Under the pieces are notes generated by a model. That model was given only the letters and a program-made list of their open reading frames with translations. It was not told the DNA's origin and made no database searches. From positions 11,709,677-11,773,676 of the forward strand of contig JBBMOA010000020.1 of assembly GCA_037954235.1 (NCBI GenBank): a DNA stretch of 64,000 nt. Reading direction: 5' to 3'. This DNA is from Aulostomus chinensis (lineage: Eukaryota; Chordata; Actinopteri; Syngnathiformes; Aulostomidae). Of the stretch, positions 49,508-64,000 are shown piece by piece (positions within the stretch are counted from its first letter, which is position 1; every line of letters begins with the position of its first letter). Both the position numbers and the translations under genes were made by a program.

Positions 49508-49890
49508 GCAATATGTGTTTTAAATTTTGTTCTCGTAGGCTTGGTTTGCATTTGCATGTCTAAACAAACATGAATATGCGCACAGAGGTTAGCAGAGCAC
49601 CAGAGGGTTTAGTCCTCTGGCAGATGGGGGTGACACAGACAGGGCCGGAGGGGAAAACACATCTCTGAAGAAGGGGTAGCAGGTACCCGGGGGCAATGAT
49701 GGCCTTCGGCGCTCACGACTTCTAGAAGAAGTGGCTTTTTATGTTTCGGAAGAGAGTAGTAGGATTCTCAGAAGCACAGCTGGGAAGCTGGAAGGAGGAC
49801 AGCAGGATAAAGAGAGAGAGAGAGAGAGGATGAAGAGATTTTATATATGAAACATTTAGACAGAAAACAGCTGGACAATCTCAGGGCCTG

Positions 49891-49895
<5 letters not shown>

Positions 49896-49975
<80 letters not shown>
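49896..49975. repeat. (GT)n microsatellite
   Basis: About 39 GT units with a single GA interruption. Confidence 0.95.
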
Positions 49976-50382
49976 CACACCATGTCCACTTGCATTTGTT
50001 CTGTATACTATGTTCCTTTTATCATAATTTGTCCAACCTTAACGGTATATGCTTACTATTTCAGAACTGAGATGTTTACTGTATAATTTTTAGTTGTATG
50101 CTTTGAGTTAACAGATGTGCCAAGATTGTTGTGTGTGTGCAAGAGTGTATGTTTGCATATGCATTTGGGGCTTCAGTCTCTCTCAGACTGAAATTATGGT
50201 TTTTCACACATCTTTACGAAACCAGAGGATACTCAGAGAACACTTGTCTCCTCCAAGGTGAACTCAACCAAACTTAATGCAACAAAATGTAGTTTTACAG
50301 TTTTTTTAATGAATCTTACCCAAGATTTAAGGGGTTCTTACTTGGCCCGTTCTACACAGCTCCAACAAGTTTGGTGAAAATC

Positions 50383-50388
<6 letters not shown>

Positions 50389-50437
<49 letters not shown>
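50389..50437. repeat. (AT)n followed by poly-T
   Basis: About 16 AT units (50389-50421) followed by about 16 T. Confidence 0.9.
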
Positions 50438-51320
50438 GTGTAATCCTGTGAACAGACAAACAAACAGTACTAAAAACATCACCTCCTCGGGGCAGGTTTA
50501 AAAAAGAGTGTTAATGGTACCTGCATACCAAATTAAACAAAACATTTTCCAGAACTGAAAACACACTGAAAGGAGAGACTAAAAAGTCTCGAGATCAGAA
50601 CAGCTATTAAAGAAAAAGCCGAGCAAAAGTCTCACAACCTTATGCTTGTACATGAAGCGCATTCCAGGGGCTTTCACACCAAATGTTAGCTTGTTTTTCT
50701 CCAAGTAATGTGTCTGATCAAACACACACGTTGCTTCTTCAACAAGACATCGCAGCTGCTCTATTTTTATTCTCGAGTCAGCTTTGTGGTCTTAACAAGC
50801 TGTTTAAATGGCAGCTCGGAAGGAAGAGTGTTTGTTGAAATACACAATATCTCAGATGAAATGCTGTTGACTTAAAAAAAAAAAAGATATGAGGATTGGA
50901 CGTAAGCCTTCTTCAGTGATTGAGATGCGTTATTTACAGCAGCCCATTATCGCTGCCTTCTAGTAAGCTGACGTGTGTATGCATATTTTTGCCTTCAACT
51001 CCTTGATATCAAAGCTGAGATCTTCATATTAACACCCACGTGATAGTAGCATAAAGGCTCAGAGAAATGCTATATATAGCCACACAGCAGCTTAAGGTAT
51101 TTTAGTGCCAAGATTTTTCTCTTCCACCCACATTTCCTCTGTCTTTTTCTGTCTTTCTTTCCTTCCCTCGCTCTCTATGAGCTGCTATTGTCTCTGTTCT
51201 TCTTCTATGAATGTTTCCTAAATGTTTGTTCATAGTCTGGATTGCAGCATCGGTGTGTCTGAATCAGCTGATGTGTCCATGTGTGCTGGTCAGGTAGTGA
51301 GTCATGTAGTGAGATCCTGA

Positions 51321-54585
<3,265 letters not shown>

Positions 54586-54641
54586 CTGCTGATGGCCCGG
54601 GCGACCGCTTCATCATTGGAGAGTCACAAGCTGGAGAGCAG
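54586..54641 (+). CDS. gphn: gephyrin exon, residues 380-398 (E domain)
   Basis: It completes Ala380, then ADGPGDRFIIGESQAGEQ, identical to human. This is the start of the protruding subdomain II region of the MoeA fold. Acceptor TTTTATTTTAG, donor CAG|GTCTGT. Confidence 0.97.
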
Positions 54642-54932
54642 GTCTGTGCCTACATTGACACTTATCACGCTCGTGCTCACAAAAAGACCCTCACACACTC
54701 AGTTATTCTCACACCCACACAGCCTACATGTGAACAGAAGATATCTTTTGTTTAGGTTCAAAGCTCTCTTCAGTTTGGTTCAAGTGCTATTCAGTAGGAT
54801 GTGCGTTCTCATTTATATTTACTTGAGCCATCCCAACAAAGAAGCCGCACATTTTTGAAAGTAATAAAAAGTGCCACCTTTGTTTATTATTACATCTTTG
54901 TCATCTGTGGTGTCCAATCTTTTCCCGTTCAG

Positions 54933-55052
54933 CCCACCCACACAGTGATGCCCGGCCAGGTGATGAGGGTGACGACGGGTGCTCCTATCCCCTGTGGGGC
55001 TGACGCCGTCGTACAAGTGGAAGATACTGAACTCCTCCGTGAATCTGAAGAT
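54933..55052 (+). CDS. gphn: gephyrin exon, residues 399-438 (E domain)
   Basis: A phase 0-0 exon of 40 codons: PTHTVMPGQVMRVTTGAPIP, then CGADAVVQVEDTELLRESED. TTGAPIPCGADAVV is the MoeA family signature. Human differs at three sites (Q401 to H, I to L, D to E). Acceptor CTTTTCCCGTTCAG, donor GAT|GTAAGT. Confidence 0.98.
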
Positions 55053-56632
55053 GTAAGTCTGAAGGAAACAAAACTTTACAAGAGAGAGGATAAAAGAGGA
55101 TAAAAAAAGTTGATATTTATTCTAAAAAAGTATCAACTAAGGGCCTTAAGTTCATGGAGACATAAGAATGGACAGACAGCACACGGTTGGCACATGTGAG
55201 GAGAGATTTATGAAATGAAGCAGCATAATATAGACATTTCAGAACACATATTCCATTGTGAATAGAGGTCTTAAAACTACGGATGGCTCGATGCCACTTT
55301 TCCTTCTCTAAGACATCTTGGCAGTTAATATATCGTTGCACTTTGCTTCACCTGCCATCGAAAAAACATAAATGTGAAACAGATACTCCGACATATTGTC
55401 TACCGCCGCCAAGAGTGAAATACATGCAGCCTGCCTCAGTTGTAAAATAGTTAGACCGTCTGTGTTTTCTGTAATTCTTCTGTCTTAACGGCGCGTCACA
55501 ACACGTTGCTCGGTGTTTAGTTGAGCATTTACATGGAAATTTGGGCTGATGAGTGCATCTTATTTTTGATTTGTGAGTGATTTAGGCTGGTAACTGGATA
55601 CCAGTGCAGTGTTCATTTTACCTCACAAGTGGGGTGTCAGTATTGGGACATCACACCTGAAATGGCAGCACTCTATCAGAAGAAGTGAGTAAAAGTAACA
55701 AAACACACCTTGTGGATGTCCCAGCTATTTGAAATACCAGTTGATAGCAACGCTGTATGGGGTATTTTGTTAATGTAAACATTATGACAGCATGTCCACT
55801 GGTAGAAGATGAACAGTCTCGAGCGTATTACCGATTTAACACAATCAAGACACAATCAAGATGTACTTGCTAAAAAAACAATTTATGATCAAAGCGATCC
55901 CACTATTGATGTGCGTAGCACCGTTTGAATTGTGATCTCGGGGTTCGTCAAGTATCTCTGAGTTTCTGAGGGGCTCCAGTTAACACTTCCAGCTCGGAAT
56001 TTCCAACATCTGATTTGAACTAGAAGGCAGCACGAGTATCGTAAGCGCGCTTCGGTACGATCATTAAACCATATCTATTCTACTGCAGAACAAGTGTGTC
56101 AATACAAGGGTGAATAAAAATAGATCACAATAAAAGGTGTTGAATTATTCCAGTCTCAAAGAATGAAACCTAATGTTTTCCAAATTCCACTTGATCCTGC
56201 TGTTAAGATCTGCGAGGGCTGATATGATTGGATTAAAAGATATTCACTCATTCCCACACCCTCTGCGTATATTCTCAGTCATCCAGCTCCTTTTAGCAGC
56301 GCCATACTGGACCAAAACAAGCAGTGCACAAATCTACACCTACGCAGTCCGCACACCTCTGCTTGTTTGTGCACTTGCGTGGTTAAAATAGAGCCCTGAG
56401 AGTTAATTGTCTTCAGCAGATGTATTCAAGGCGGCTTTGTCGTTCACTGGAAGGGTGAGACAGCATGCATCTTTTTTGTTGTTTATTTAATCTTAAACAA
56501 GACCTATTGTTCCTTTAAAAAAAAAAATCAAGAGTGGAATCAAAAGAAACTGTGCATAACAAACAACAAAAAGATAATAGGAAATGAGAATTTCATCATG
56601 AGAAACAGCTTAAGAGCTTGTTTGTCTTTTAG
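55053..56632 (+). other. gphn intron, 1.6 kb
   Basis: Unique-looking AT-rich sequence with an A run (56517-56527). I see no repeat family or gene. Confidence 0.8.
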
Positions 56633-56691
56633 GGCACAGAGGAGCTAGAGGTACGAATTCTAGTCCAGGCTCGCCCGGGCCAGGACATCAG
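56633..56691 (+). CDS. gphn: gephyrin exon, residues 439-458 (E domain)
   Basis: GTEELEVRILVQARPGQDI plus two bases of Arg458, identical to human. Acceptor TGTTTGTCTTTTAG, donor CAG|GTTAGT. Confidence 0.98.
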
Positions 56692-56916
56692 GTTAGTCTT
56701 TTTCTCTGTTGTATCATACGGTCATGAAAGATCTGGAAAAGTCATTGAATTTAATTATAGCAATTCTCAGGACTTTGGGAAATGACATAAAACCAGAAAA
56801 ATTATAGAATGTCATGGAAATTTGCTAAAAAAAACAAAAAAACAAAACAATATCAAGATAAAAGCAATAATTCCCATTTATGGTATATATTATATATGTT
56901 CCACTCCTCTCTTTAG

Positions 56917-57070
56917 GCCTATCGGTCACGACATCAAGCGTGGAGAGTGTGTGCTGGCCAAAGGCACCCACATGGGCCCCTCTGAGATTGGCCTCCTTGC
57001 CACTGTTGGAGTCACAGAGGTTGAGGTCCAGAAATTCCCTGTGGTGGCTGTTATGTCTACAGGAAATGAG
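56917..57070 (+). CDS. gphn: gephyrin exon, residues 458-509 (E domain)
   Basis: It completes Arg458, then PIGHDIKRGECVLAKGTHMG, PSEIGLLATVGVTEVEVQKF, PVVAVMSTGNE. R.IG.DI..G and STGNE are MoeA signatures; subdomain III, the MogA-like part of the E domain, begins near the end. Human has VNKF where fish has VQKF. Acceptor CCTCTCTTTAG, donor GAG|GTAATG. Confidence 0.98.
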
Positions 57071-59029
57071 GTAATGAGGTTTTACCTTTTTTTGGAATTT
57101 CTCAGGTAACAGCACATCATTGGATCTTTATTTGCCAAAAAAAAGCTCCACCTGCTAAAGTGTAACAACTATTTTGACAACATACCTAATTCATATTCAT
57201 GCACAATCAGCATTTTCTGCCAATAAATGTGATTTCAGTCATTACATTTTAAATGATGCAATCATAATTTGAGTATGGCTGAAATGTGTAACCTTCATGG
57301 AGGTCCTCTGCAGACTTTAGGCTCTCATTCCTTAGAAAATATGTCTAAAATGCCTAAATCACAAATAATAATTCTTGTTTGTTTCTCTGTGAGTACTTCT
57401 CATGTGCAGCAGCATTATTTAGGCCATCCAGGTCGCTGTTATGTTCAGTTTCGGCTGCTTCTCTGGACTTCTCTCAACCTTTTTGCGTTGCAATCCCCCC
57501 GAATAATCAGCTTCTTGGTCCAACCCAAATATTAAATTCAATTTTAGCTTTACTAGTTCATAGATTTATTTCAAAACTTCACCGTCATAGTCACCATGGG
57601 TACTTTACCCCCTAAAAGAACAGTAATGGAAAGAAATACATTCTCTTTAATACTGAATAAATTAGACCCTACATTAAGAGATGCTTTCTCTTCTCAAAGT
57701 TTATCGTAGTTTTCATGGTTTTCAAGGGCAAGCGCACTTTGACTGTCACACACTTAATGAAATCCACGCCAAGATGAATTACATCATTTTTACGGGAAGC
57801 TGAATGTTAAAAAAAAAAAACAGTTAAAATGGTATAAAAGCAGAATTGAGTTGGATTTTACCAACTTGAATAATACATAAATGAATAACGTCTTCCTGTC
57901 ATTGTTCTTTGCGTTTCCTCCTCATCAAAGACTGGAAATCATGTGAAACTAGAGGCTGCTACCATTACCGTGGCAAGATTACACGCGCCTGGAGACTTAC
58001 AGCCAAAACCTCTTGTTTAAAAAAAATAAATAAAAAAATTTTTGCTCTTGTAAATCCGGATGCTACAGCCGTCCCACACATTGGTGAAAATGAGCGTAAT
58101 TTTTTTTACACAATCCTGCTAAAAGTCAAACAAGCTGCACTGAATACATCTTGGGCAGCATGGCTCAGAGGTAGCCGTCTAGCAACCGAAGGGGTTGCTG
58201 GTTCAGTTCGCACTTCCCATCATGTTGAACTGTCCTTGAGCAAGATATTGAGCCCCTAATTGCTCCTGATGAGTAGGTAGGCGCCTTGCATGGCAGCCTC
58301 CACCATCAGTGTGTGAGTGTGTGTGTGAATGGGTGAGTGAGACGACACTGTAAAGCGCTTTGAGTGCCGCTAAGGTAGAAAGGCGCCATATAAAAATGAG
58401 TCCATTTACCAGTTCGGGACGTCATTTTGAAAAGTAGACAGGGAAATCATGTATGGATGTCAAATCTGTGTATCTTAAACTTAAACTCCTAAATATGACC
58501 TTTTACACAAAACAGTCATATTGACAAGTGTACGTAAGTTAGCCTGTTGTTCTGAATTGAGTTTGGATGTAAGCGAGACGGCAAGTGACTGGTTCTACTT
58601 TAAAACTTGAAGATTTTTGTGATCAGAGTTGTGCTTCCAGCAATATAAAACTGATTATGTGATATAAGAGGAGATATCATAAATTTTGGGATGTCACTAA
58701 ATCATAGTGTGGCTTCGTCTCTGTTTTAAAGGGTGCATAAGAGTGAAGTAATGGAGTTTTCTGAACTTCACCTGAGTCTTCTATACTTTGTCTGTTCCAT
58801 TTCACTGTTATATCCATCTTATGAATGATTATTGATCAGAAAATGTAACTTCATTTACACCCATCGGTGCTATAATATCCCTATTTAGGCATTTGGTCAA
58901 AAATATAAGGATATTTGGGCCTAAGAGGATGGCTCTATTAATCCCAATATCTGAAGAATGTTTTATGAAAATAACTGAAACCAGATTTGCACTTATAGAG
59001 TGTTTACTATTGACTTTGTCCTGCTACAG
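57071..59029 (+). other. gphn intron, 2.0 kb
   Basis: It contains a SINE at about 58155-58408 and A runs (57810-57820). The rest is unassigned. Confidence 0.8.
58155..58408 (+). repeat. second SINE family, tRNA-like head and LINE-type tail
   Basis: GCAGCATGGCTCAGAGGTAG (A box-like) and GCTGGTTCAGTTCGC (decayed B box) are followed by GTAAAGCGCTTTGAGTGCCG and AGGCGCCATATAAA ... CCATTTACCA. This 3' end is common on fish retroposons and differs from the ATGGATGG family. Confidence 0.65.
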
Positions 59030-59151
59030 CTGCTGAACCCAGAAGATGACCTCCATCCTGGGAAGATCAGGGACAGCAATCGCTCCACCCTGCTGGCCAC
59101 AATCCAGGAGCACGGCTACCCCACTATCAACCTGGGCATTGTGGGAGACAA
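59030..59151 (+). CDS. gphn: gephyrin exon, residues 510-550 (E domain)
   Basis: LLNPEDDLHPGKIRDSNRST, then LLATIQEHGYPTINLGIVGD, plus two bases of Asn550. IRDSN is the MoeA motif lining the active site. Human has DDLLPGK. Acceptor TGTCCTGCTACAG, donor CAA|GTACAC. Confidence 0.98.
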
Positions 59152-59302
59152 GTACACCTTCACATTTATTCTCTCACATTTACATCCACATTTACATTCG
59201 TGTTCATCATCCCGCTACGCTCACTCTGCTCTGAAACGGCCTATTTTCTCCCCCTTCCATTGCGAGTTGGTATTCAACACAGTTTGTGTCTGTGCCCCAC
59301 AG

Positions 59303-59390
59303 CCCCGATGACCTTCTCAACGCTCTGAATGAAGGCATCAGCCGTGCTGATGTCATCATCACCTCAGGAGGAGTGTCCATGGGAGAGAAG
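59303..59390 (+). CDS. gphn: gephyrin exon, residues 550-579 (E domain, SGGVSMG)
   Basis: It completes Asn550, then PDDLLNALNEGISRADVIIT and SGGVSMGEK. SGGVSMG is the molybdopterin-binding loop of MoeA subdomain III, equivalent to TTGGTG in the G domain. Acceptor TGTGCCCCACAG, donor AAG|GTAGGA. Upstream intron is 151 bp. Confidence 0.98.
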
Positions 59391-59651
59391 GTAGGATGGC
59401 AATAAAAAAGTGCACACGAGTTCAGTCGTAGCTTTTTGAGTTTTGCTGACACTTTGTGGTAGAAAGGAGGTATAACATCTTGGTCTCACAAGAAATAAGT
59501 CTTAGAAGAAACTTAAATTGTTGATTATTTATGAGGTAAATACAAAATATTTTATGTCCATAAAGGATTTTAATTCTCTGTACTCTTGAAATATCCCTGA
59601 TTATATTTAGTTGTTCTTTTAGTGTAGTTGTCTGTGTTTTGTGTCTTTCAG

Positions 59652-59725
59652 GACTATCTGAAGCAGGTGCTGGATATTGATCTTCATGCTCAGATCCATT
59701 TTGGTCGTGTTTTCATGAAACCAGG
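59652..59725 (+). CDS. gphn: gephyrin exon, residues 580-604 (E domain, catalytic Asp)
   Basis: DYLKQVLDIDLHAQIHFGRV then FMKP plus two bases of Gly604. The first codon is Asp580; loss of this residue in humans abolishes molybdenum cofactor synthesis. Acceptor TTGTGTCTTTCAG, donor AGG|GTACAA. Confidence 0.98.
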
Positions 59726-59882
59726 GTACAACTATTTATAATTATTAGTGTAAATGAGGTTGTATACTTGAAGCATAAACATATGAGAGAAAACTGAACA
59801 AAACAAGTGTGTTCTATACCTCTGAGGAGCTAAAACATTCATTTTATCATAATTTGAAATGAAATGAAATGCTCTTTTTCAG

Positions 59883-59947
59883 TCTCCCGACAACATTTGC
59901 CACATTGGACATCGACGGTGCTCGCAAATTAATCTTTGCCCTCCCAG
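59883..59947 (+). CDS. gphn: gephyrin exon, residues 604-626 (E domain)
   Basis: It completes Gly604, then LPTTFATLDIDGARKLIFAL and P, plus one base of Gly626. Human has DGVRKIIFALP. Acceptor GCTCTTTTTCAG, donor CAG|GTAGTG. The kPG.P...F and FALPGNP region is a MoeA hallmark. Confidence 0.97.
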
Positions 59948-60070
59948 GTAGTGTGTGAAGTTGAGAGAAAGAGCCATTCACTCTGCTGTTTCTGAAGAGC
60001 TTTTACTCATATATTGTATCCTCCCCTCTCCTTCCCGCTGTCCTCCTCTCCGTCCGTCCGTCCGTCCTAG

Positions 60071-60174
60071 GAAACCCTGTGTCCGCTGTTGTCACCTGTA
60101 ATCTTTTTGTCATCCCTGCCTTGAGGAAGATGCAGGGTATTTTGGACCCAAGGCCCACTATCATCAAAGCAAGG
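60071..60174 (+). CDS. gphn: gephyrin exon, residues 626-660 (E domain)
   Basis: It completes Gly626, then NPVSAVVTCNLFVIPALRKM and QGILDPRPTIIKAR. LPGNPVSA is the conserved MoeA loop. Human has FVVPAL. The acceptor region is a TCCG repeat (60051-60067) before TCCTAG; donor AGG|GTAGGC. I chose AGG as the last codon because the next exon starts with Leu661. Confidence 0.97.
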
Positions 60175-61242
60175 GTAGGCGACCGAGCACCGTCACTTTC
60201 TGACCCCGCAGAGTTCATCACGTCCTTAAGCGTTGGTGGTCTCAACGTGTTTATTTCTGTTCCAAGAAATAAGTTCTTCTGAGAGGCTTTTTTTTTTGTG
60301 ACAGCTAAAAGGCTCAAACTTTTCATTTTGAGCACGCATCTGTTTGATGATGTCATTTTGATCCAAGCTGATTTTTCTTTGTCTGAAAAGAGTAAATGTT
60401 TTTTTTTTTTTAAAAACAGTAAATATGGAGTTAAATTCTGATCGCTCTCTTTTTAGTTCTCATAATTTAAGTACAACAATTTTAAGCAAAGAGGATTGGA
60501 CATTTGCACTGAATCATTGCAGTCCATTGCATCTTAACTCCTGATTTAAAGCCATTTTCATTACCTCCTTAATACATATTTATGACCGCCATATTTTGCT
60601 CAGACTTGACAGATCAACTGGGCCACACTGACCTGAAGGCCTCATGATTATTCATACTTATTATTACAGTATCATACAAACCCAGCAGCTTGTGTGCACA
60701 ACAGGCGTCATCAAGTATGAGTTCTGGTCCCTCGCCATCGTGGGGGCTACCCAGAGAGCTCTGTTACATCATTTGCTGTCGTAAAGCCGTTAGAAATCAA
60801 CTGGAATGCATTACTGTCACTTAGTAGTGGGACTGATGGTCTGAAAGCAGATGGCAGCAGACGCAGGTCAAATGGTGTTCTGGAGAAGCCATCTCAGCTG
60901 CCAACTGCTCCATTTTCCTTTAACTTATATTCTATTGGTTAAGCCTTAAAGATGGCCTAATATGTGGGTAAATGTACCATGTATCCCCTCAGTAATATTT
61001 TTGGGGGTCCGCATCTTTCTTTTGCCAGTTGAACATTTAATTTTAGTCGCAACTTTTGAGCTGCATTCACGTGCTTCAAGGAAATGGGAATTTTACTGAC
61101 AGCAGTCATTACACAGAAAATCAATCGTTGATAATACTTAAAGTAATTCTTCATCCAAAATTGTTGTTTTTTTGTTGTTGTTGTTTTTTTGCCTTTAACT
61201 TTCTCTCAAATTGACGTCTTGATCGCAGGAATATGTGTTTCA

Positions 61243-61557
61243 CTTCCGCGTCACTTCTTCGTGACTCCAGAATGCAGAAAGATCCAGCCACTTATATTTA
61301 GCTTGAAGCTAATGGAGACTGATGGCTAACAACAGCAAAACTGTCCAAAAAATATCAGTTGACATTCAAAGTATTTACAAATTACTGAGCGTATGGCTGG
61401 ATAAAGGAGATGAGGATCATATCGGATAACATGCTCGAGAGTTTTGCAAACAGATGTGTTTGGCAGGTTTTGCTGCCGTCAGTCACTGTTAGCTTCAAGC
61501 TAAATGTACCTGGCTGACCTCCACTGCTTCTTGTAGTCACAAAGAAGTGATGCGGGG
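61243..61557. mobile_element. imperfect fold-back element
   Basis: Left outer arm CTTCCGCGTCACTTCTTCGT (61243) pairs with right AAGAAGTGATGCGG (61544-61557). The left inner arm ATTTAGCTTGAAGCTAA (61296) pairs with TTAGCTTCAAGCTAAAT (61489-61505). Arms are about 75 bases with gaps and the loop is about 140. No ORF. This looks like a nonautonomous DNA element or fold-back repeat; boundaries are estimates. Confidence 0.65.
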
Positions 61558-61569
61558 GGGGGGGGGGGG
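61554..61569. repeat. run of 16 G
   Basis: Homopolymer G on the sense strand at the edge of the fold-back element. Long G runs can form quadruplexes and are prone to sequencing error. Confidence 0.9.
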
Positions 61570-62323
61570 AGCATCACGTCGAGGGTCTTACCTTCAGTAG
61601 ATGTTGGTCAACACGACTTCCGTGCAAAGGAGCCGTAAGGAGCGGCGCTGTAATGCTCAGCATTCCTCTGCAGAGGACGGAGATGGCAGAGACAACGTGT
61701 TCACCAAATGAACACCCACCTCAAAGAAACCCGTAGCTGTTAACACGTAGGCTATATTTGTAACATTTTCCCTGTTTTACTTTAGCCATTAGACAGCCCT
61801 TCCTTTTGGCTCGACTTCCTTACATTCCTACGCATGCAGCAGCACTTTCAGATTTATTAATCTGACAACAGAAAGGGCTGCCTGACTCCAAAAGTAAAGC
61901 AATGAGATGTTAAAAATAAAGCTTACATGTTAACAAATATTGATTTTTTTTTTTTTACATAGTTTTTTTTTTTTTAGGTGGGCATTTATTTGGAAGATTA
62001 AGTCTTTTCTGCAGAGGCCATTTCAGCATTACGAGAACTGACCAACCACTGAAGATAAGACCTGTACTATGACGACTACTTAATGCAGCCCCACTAAATT
62101 TAAGATTAACAGACATAAAATGTTACGGAGACCTGAGATTTACTCATCTGTCTTCAAAAGATTCTCTCTGTTACTTAAGTCTGTCTTTGTTACCCGCAGG
62201 TACACCAGAATAATGGAGTTTGTCACATAGAACGAGAAAAAACCCCATCTCTGACAGCCAAGTTACATTTTTTTTGTAAATGACAAATGTCTTCTGAATG
62301 AACTGTGTGCGGTTTTGCTTCAG

Positions 62324-62420
62324 TTGTCGTGTGACGTGAAGTTGGATCCTCGCCCTGAATACCACCGCTGCATCCTGACATGGCATCACCAGGAGCCTCT
62401 GCCGTGGGCACAGAGCACAG
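62324..62420 (+). CDS. gphn: gephyrin exon, residues 661-693 (E domain)
   Basis: LSCDVKLDPRPEYHRCILTW then HHQEPLPWAQST plus one base of Gly693, identical to human. Tyr673, a receptor-loop contact in mammals, lies in PEYHRC. This starts subdomain IV. Acceptor GGTTTTGCTTCAG, donor CAG|GTAGCG. Confidence 0.98.
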
Positions 62421-63358
62421 GTAGCGACATCAGTCAACGCTTGTGCTAAGCTAAGCTCCGGAGCGGTTCTGCCTGTCAGTGCAACTGTTTTCTGTTCGTC
62501 GCTGTCCTGCGTTTGGAGTGGTTTCTTAAATGCAGCAGGCACATTTGATAGAAATTAATCGCTGTATCGCCTTTAGCAATGTTCAATTAATATTTGTAAG
62601 GGTTCATCGTGTGTCACGGTCTGATTTGAAATTGACTATTGTGTCGAGGCAGATACGTAGTGTTCTACAGACTTAAGATATCTTTATTTAAATAAGACCC
62701 CCAAAAAAGATGAACTGTTATTGTTTAAATGTGATTTTCGATGAAAATGAGAATATCGATACAAACATCTGTATTTCCTCTAATATTGCAAATCATATTG
62801 CATTTGCAGTATCAGTCAAAATTATCACAATTATTTGGTTCATCCCAAATCAAAAAGATGGGAGGAAAAGAAAATGAGAACAATTCATGAATTGAATTCA
62901 ATTTTAAGAATTAATATACTCCTGTTTTCTTTTGTTTAGTGAATTTGTGATGCTTTGACGTGTTTGATTTCACTTTTTGGTCCAGGTAGAAATAATAATG
63001 ATGTTGTTTACACTCAGTACTAGACAGTTGATTCCCCGTGGGTTCTCTCCAAGTGCTCCACGTTCCTCCCACAGACCATGAACATGCAATTTTGGTTAAG
63101 TGGTGACTCTAAATCGGTAGGTGGGAGTAGACGTGTGTCTCTGTATGTCCAGGGTCGCCTCACGCCCAACGTAAGCTGAGAAAGGTTCCAGTACTGTGAC
63201 CTGTACAGGATCGCCAGTGTAGATAATGATTGAATTAATTTATAGTTTGCTAGATTTATCGCATATGAAACTGTCAAGGGGGGGGGGGGATTATCCATCT
63301 TAAACACTTACAGCAATTCCAATTTTATCCAAATTTCATCCTTATTTTTTTTCTTCAG
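62421..63358 (+). other. gphn intron, 0.9 kb
   Basis: It contains an old copy of the ATGGATGG-family body at about 63030-63215 and a G run (63279-63289). The stretch 62780-62840 resembles widespread fish repeat fragments but I cannot name it. Confidence 0.75.
63030..63215 (+). repeat. old diverged SINE/LINE body copy
   Basis: CGTGGGTTCTCTCCAAGTGC, GTTCCTCCCACAGACCATGA and TCTGTATGTCCAGGGTCGCC follow the order of the body in copies 1-3, with many substitutions. Head and tail are not recognisable. Confidence 0.5.
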
Positions 63359-63492
63359 GGAACCAGGTGAGCAGCAGACTGATGAGTATGCGCAGCGCTA
63401 ACGGGCTCCTGATGCTACCTCCGAAAACAGAGCAATATGTGGAGCTGCACAAGGGGGAGGTGGTTGACGTCATGGTCATCGGCCGGCTATGA
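63359..63492 (+). CDS. gphn: gephyrin last coding exon, residues 693-736 and stop
   Basis: It completes Gly693, then NQVSSRLMSMRSANGLLMLP, PKTEQYVELHKGEVVDVMVI, GRL and TGA. The C-terminus is that of mammalian gephyrin. Pro713, a receptor-loop contact, is kept (MLPPKTE). Human has NQMSSRL. Acceptor TTTTTTTTCTTCAG. Confidence 0.98.
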
Positions 63493-64000
63493 TGTCATCA
63501 CAGGGGGACGGAGAGCTGCCGTCATTTAGCGAGGGATGGAATGGGTGGTTCACGGTGCATGTCCACATATCATTGACTATTCTGTAATATGCAACGGCAC
63601 AGCTAGTTTTTATTGATTTGGATAACGTTGAGGTATAGTCAACATCTTGATCACAACCTAGATACATATGAAAAAAATTAATTTAAAAAGATTATAGTAT
63701 TTCAAACAAAGAAAATATAACTTTTAATGAAAAAAATCTAATTATAAAAAGAGATTTATTCTGTAATATATTATTATGATTATTCTTATTATTATTATCA
63801 TTATTATTCTTATTATCATTATTATATTAAGGCAACTTTGTTCCTTTCATTGCAATTGCTTTGTGTGTTCAATGCTAGACCTTATCTATAGCAGTAGCAT
63901 TTTAATAGACAGCTGTAGGTGCCTGCCAGGACAAAAAAAAAAAGATAATTATTATTTTCTCATCTTTAGTGGAAAAAAAAATCTGTTTTTTGAAAAATGA
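63493..64000 (+). other. start of gphn 3' UTR
   Basis: The sequence after TGA is AT-rich and holds an (ATT)n tract at 63775-63831. I found no AATAAA or ATTAAA up to the window end, so the transcript end probably lies beyond 64000, or a variant signal is used. Confidence 0.75.
63775..63831. repeat. imperfect (ATT)n repeat in the 3' UTR
   Basis: About 19 ATT/CTT/ATC units on the sense strand, giving poly-Ile frames that are not coding. Confidence 0.88.

Larger units (their letters stand above)
60175..62323 (+). other. gphn intron, 2.1 kb
   Basis: It contains a fold-back element (61243-61557), a run of 16 G (61554-61569), a short inverted repeat around 61790-61880 (GACAGCCCTT and AAGGGCTGCC) and T runs (61946-61976). 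Confidence 0.85.

Overview
The window looks like DNA from a ray-finned (teleost) fish. The evidence is one vertebrate-type split gene with GT-AG introns, very dense (GT)n/(CA)n microsatellites, tRNA-headed SINEs, and relics of Tc1 and Helitron elements of kinds common in fish. I saw no bacterial-style genes, rRNA, functional tRNA gene or CRISPR array.

The only gene I can support is gephyrin (gphn), on the + strand, spread over nearly the whole window. Gephyrin is the inhibitory-synapse scaffold and a two-domain molybdenum cofactor enzyme. Twenty constitutive coding exons run from 7460 to the stop codon ending at 63492. Joined, they give 688 codons plus the stop. This matches residues 49-736 of the 736-residue mammalian protein without a gap, as I recall that sequence. 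The first 48 residues are not here, so the promoter and first exons should lie upstream of position 1. Two more phase-0 exons sit in the linker region between residues 288 and 289. One, at 37491-37532, is the fish form of the known 14-residue C4-type cassette. The other, at 39655-39729, encodes 25 residues and I do not recognise it.

Layout: 1-7459 is the tail of an upstream intron. It holds a broken Helitron helicase relic cut by a SINE/LINE tail and by a 581-bp inverted-repeat element, and a broken Tc1-like transposase at about 5160-5750. 7460-14665 carries four exons of the N-terminal G (MogA-like) domain. 19460-21822 carries two linker exons with proline-rich, dynein-light-chain-binding and phosphorylation segments. 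21823-47289 is about 25 kb of intron with the two cassette exons, many microsatellites, a hAT-like MITE and a 19/38-bp minisatellite. 47290-63492 carries the last linker exon and the E (MoeA-like) domain exons. 63493-64000 is the start of the 3' UTR.

The encoded protein keeps the molybdopterin-binding motif of the G domain, the MoeA-type motifs with the aspartate at human position 580, and the receptor-binding residues D327, F330, Y673 and P713. The gene therefore looks intact and functional. The most interesting regulatory feature is the placement of UG repeats: they occupy one acceptor region and flank the two cassette exons.
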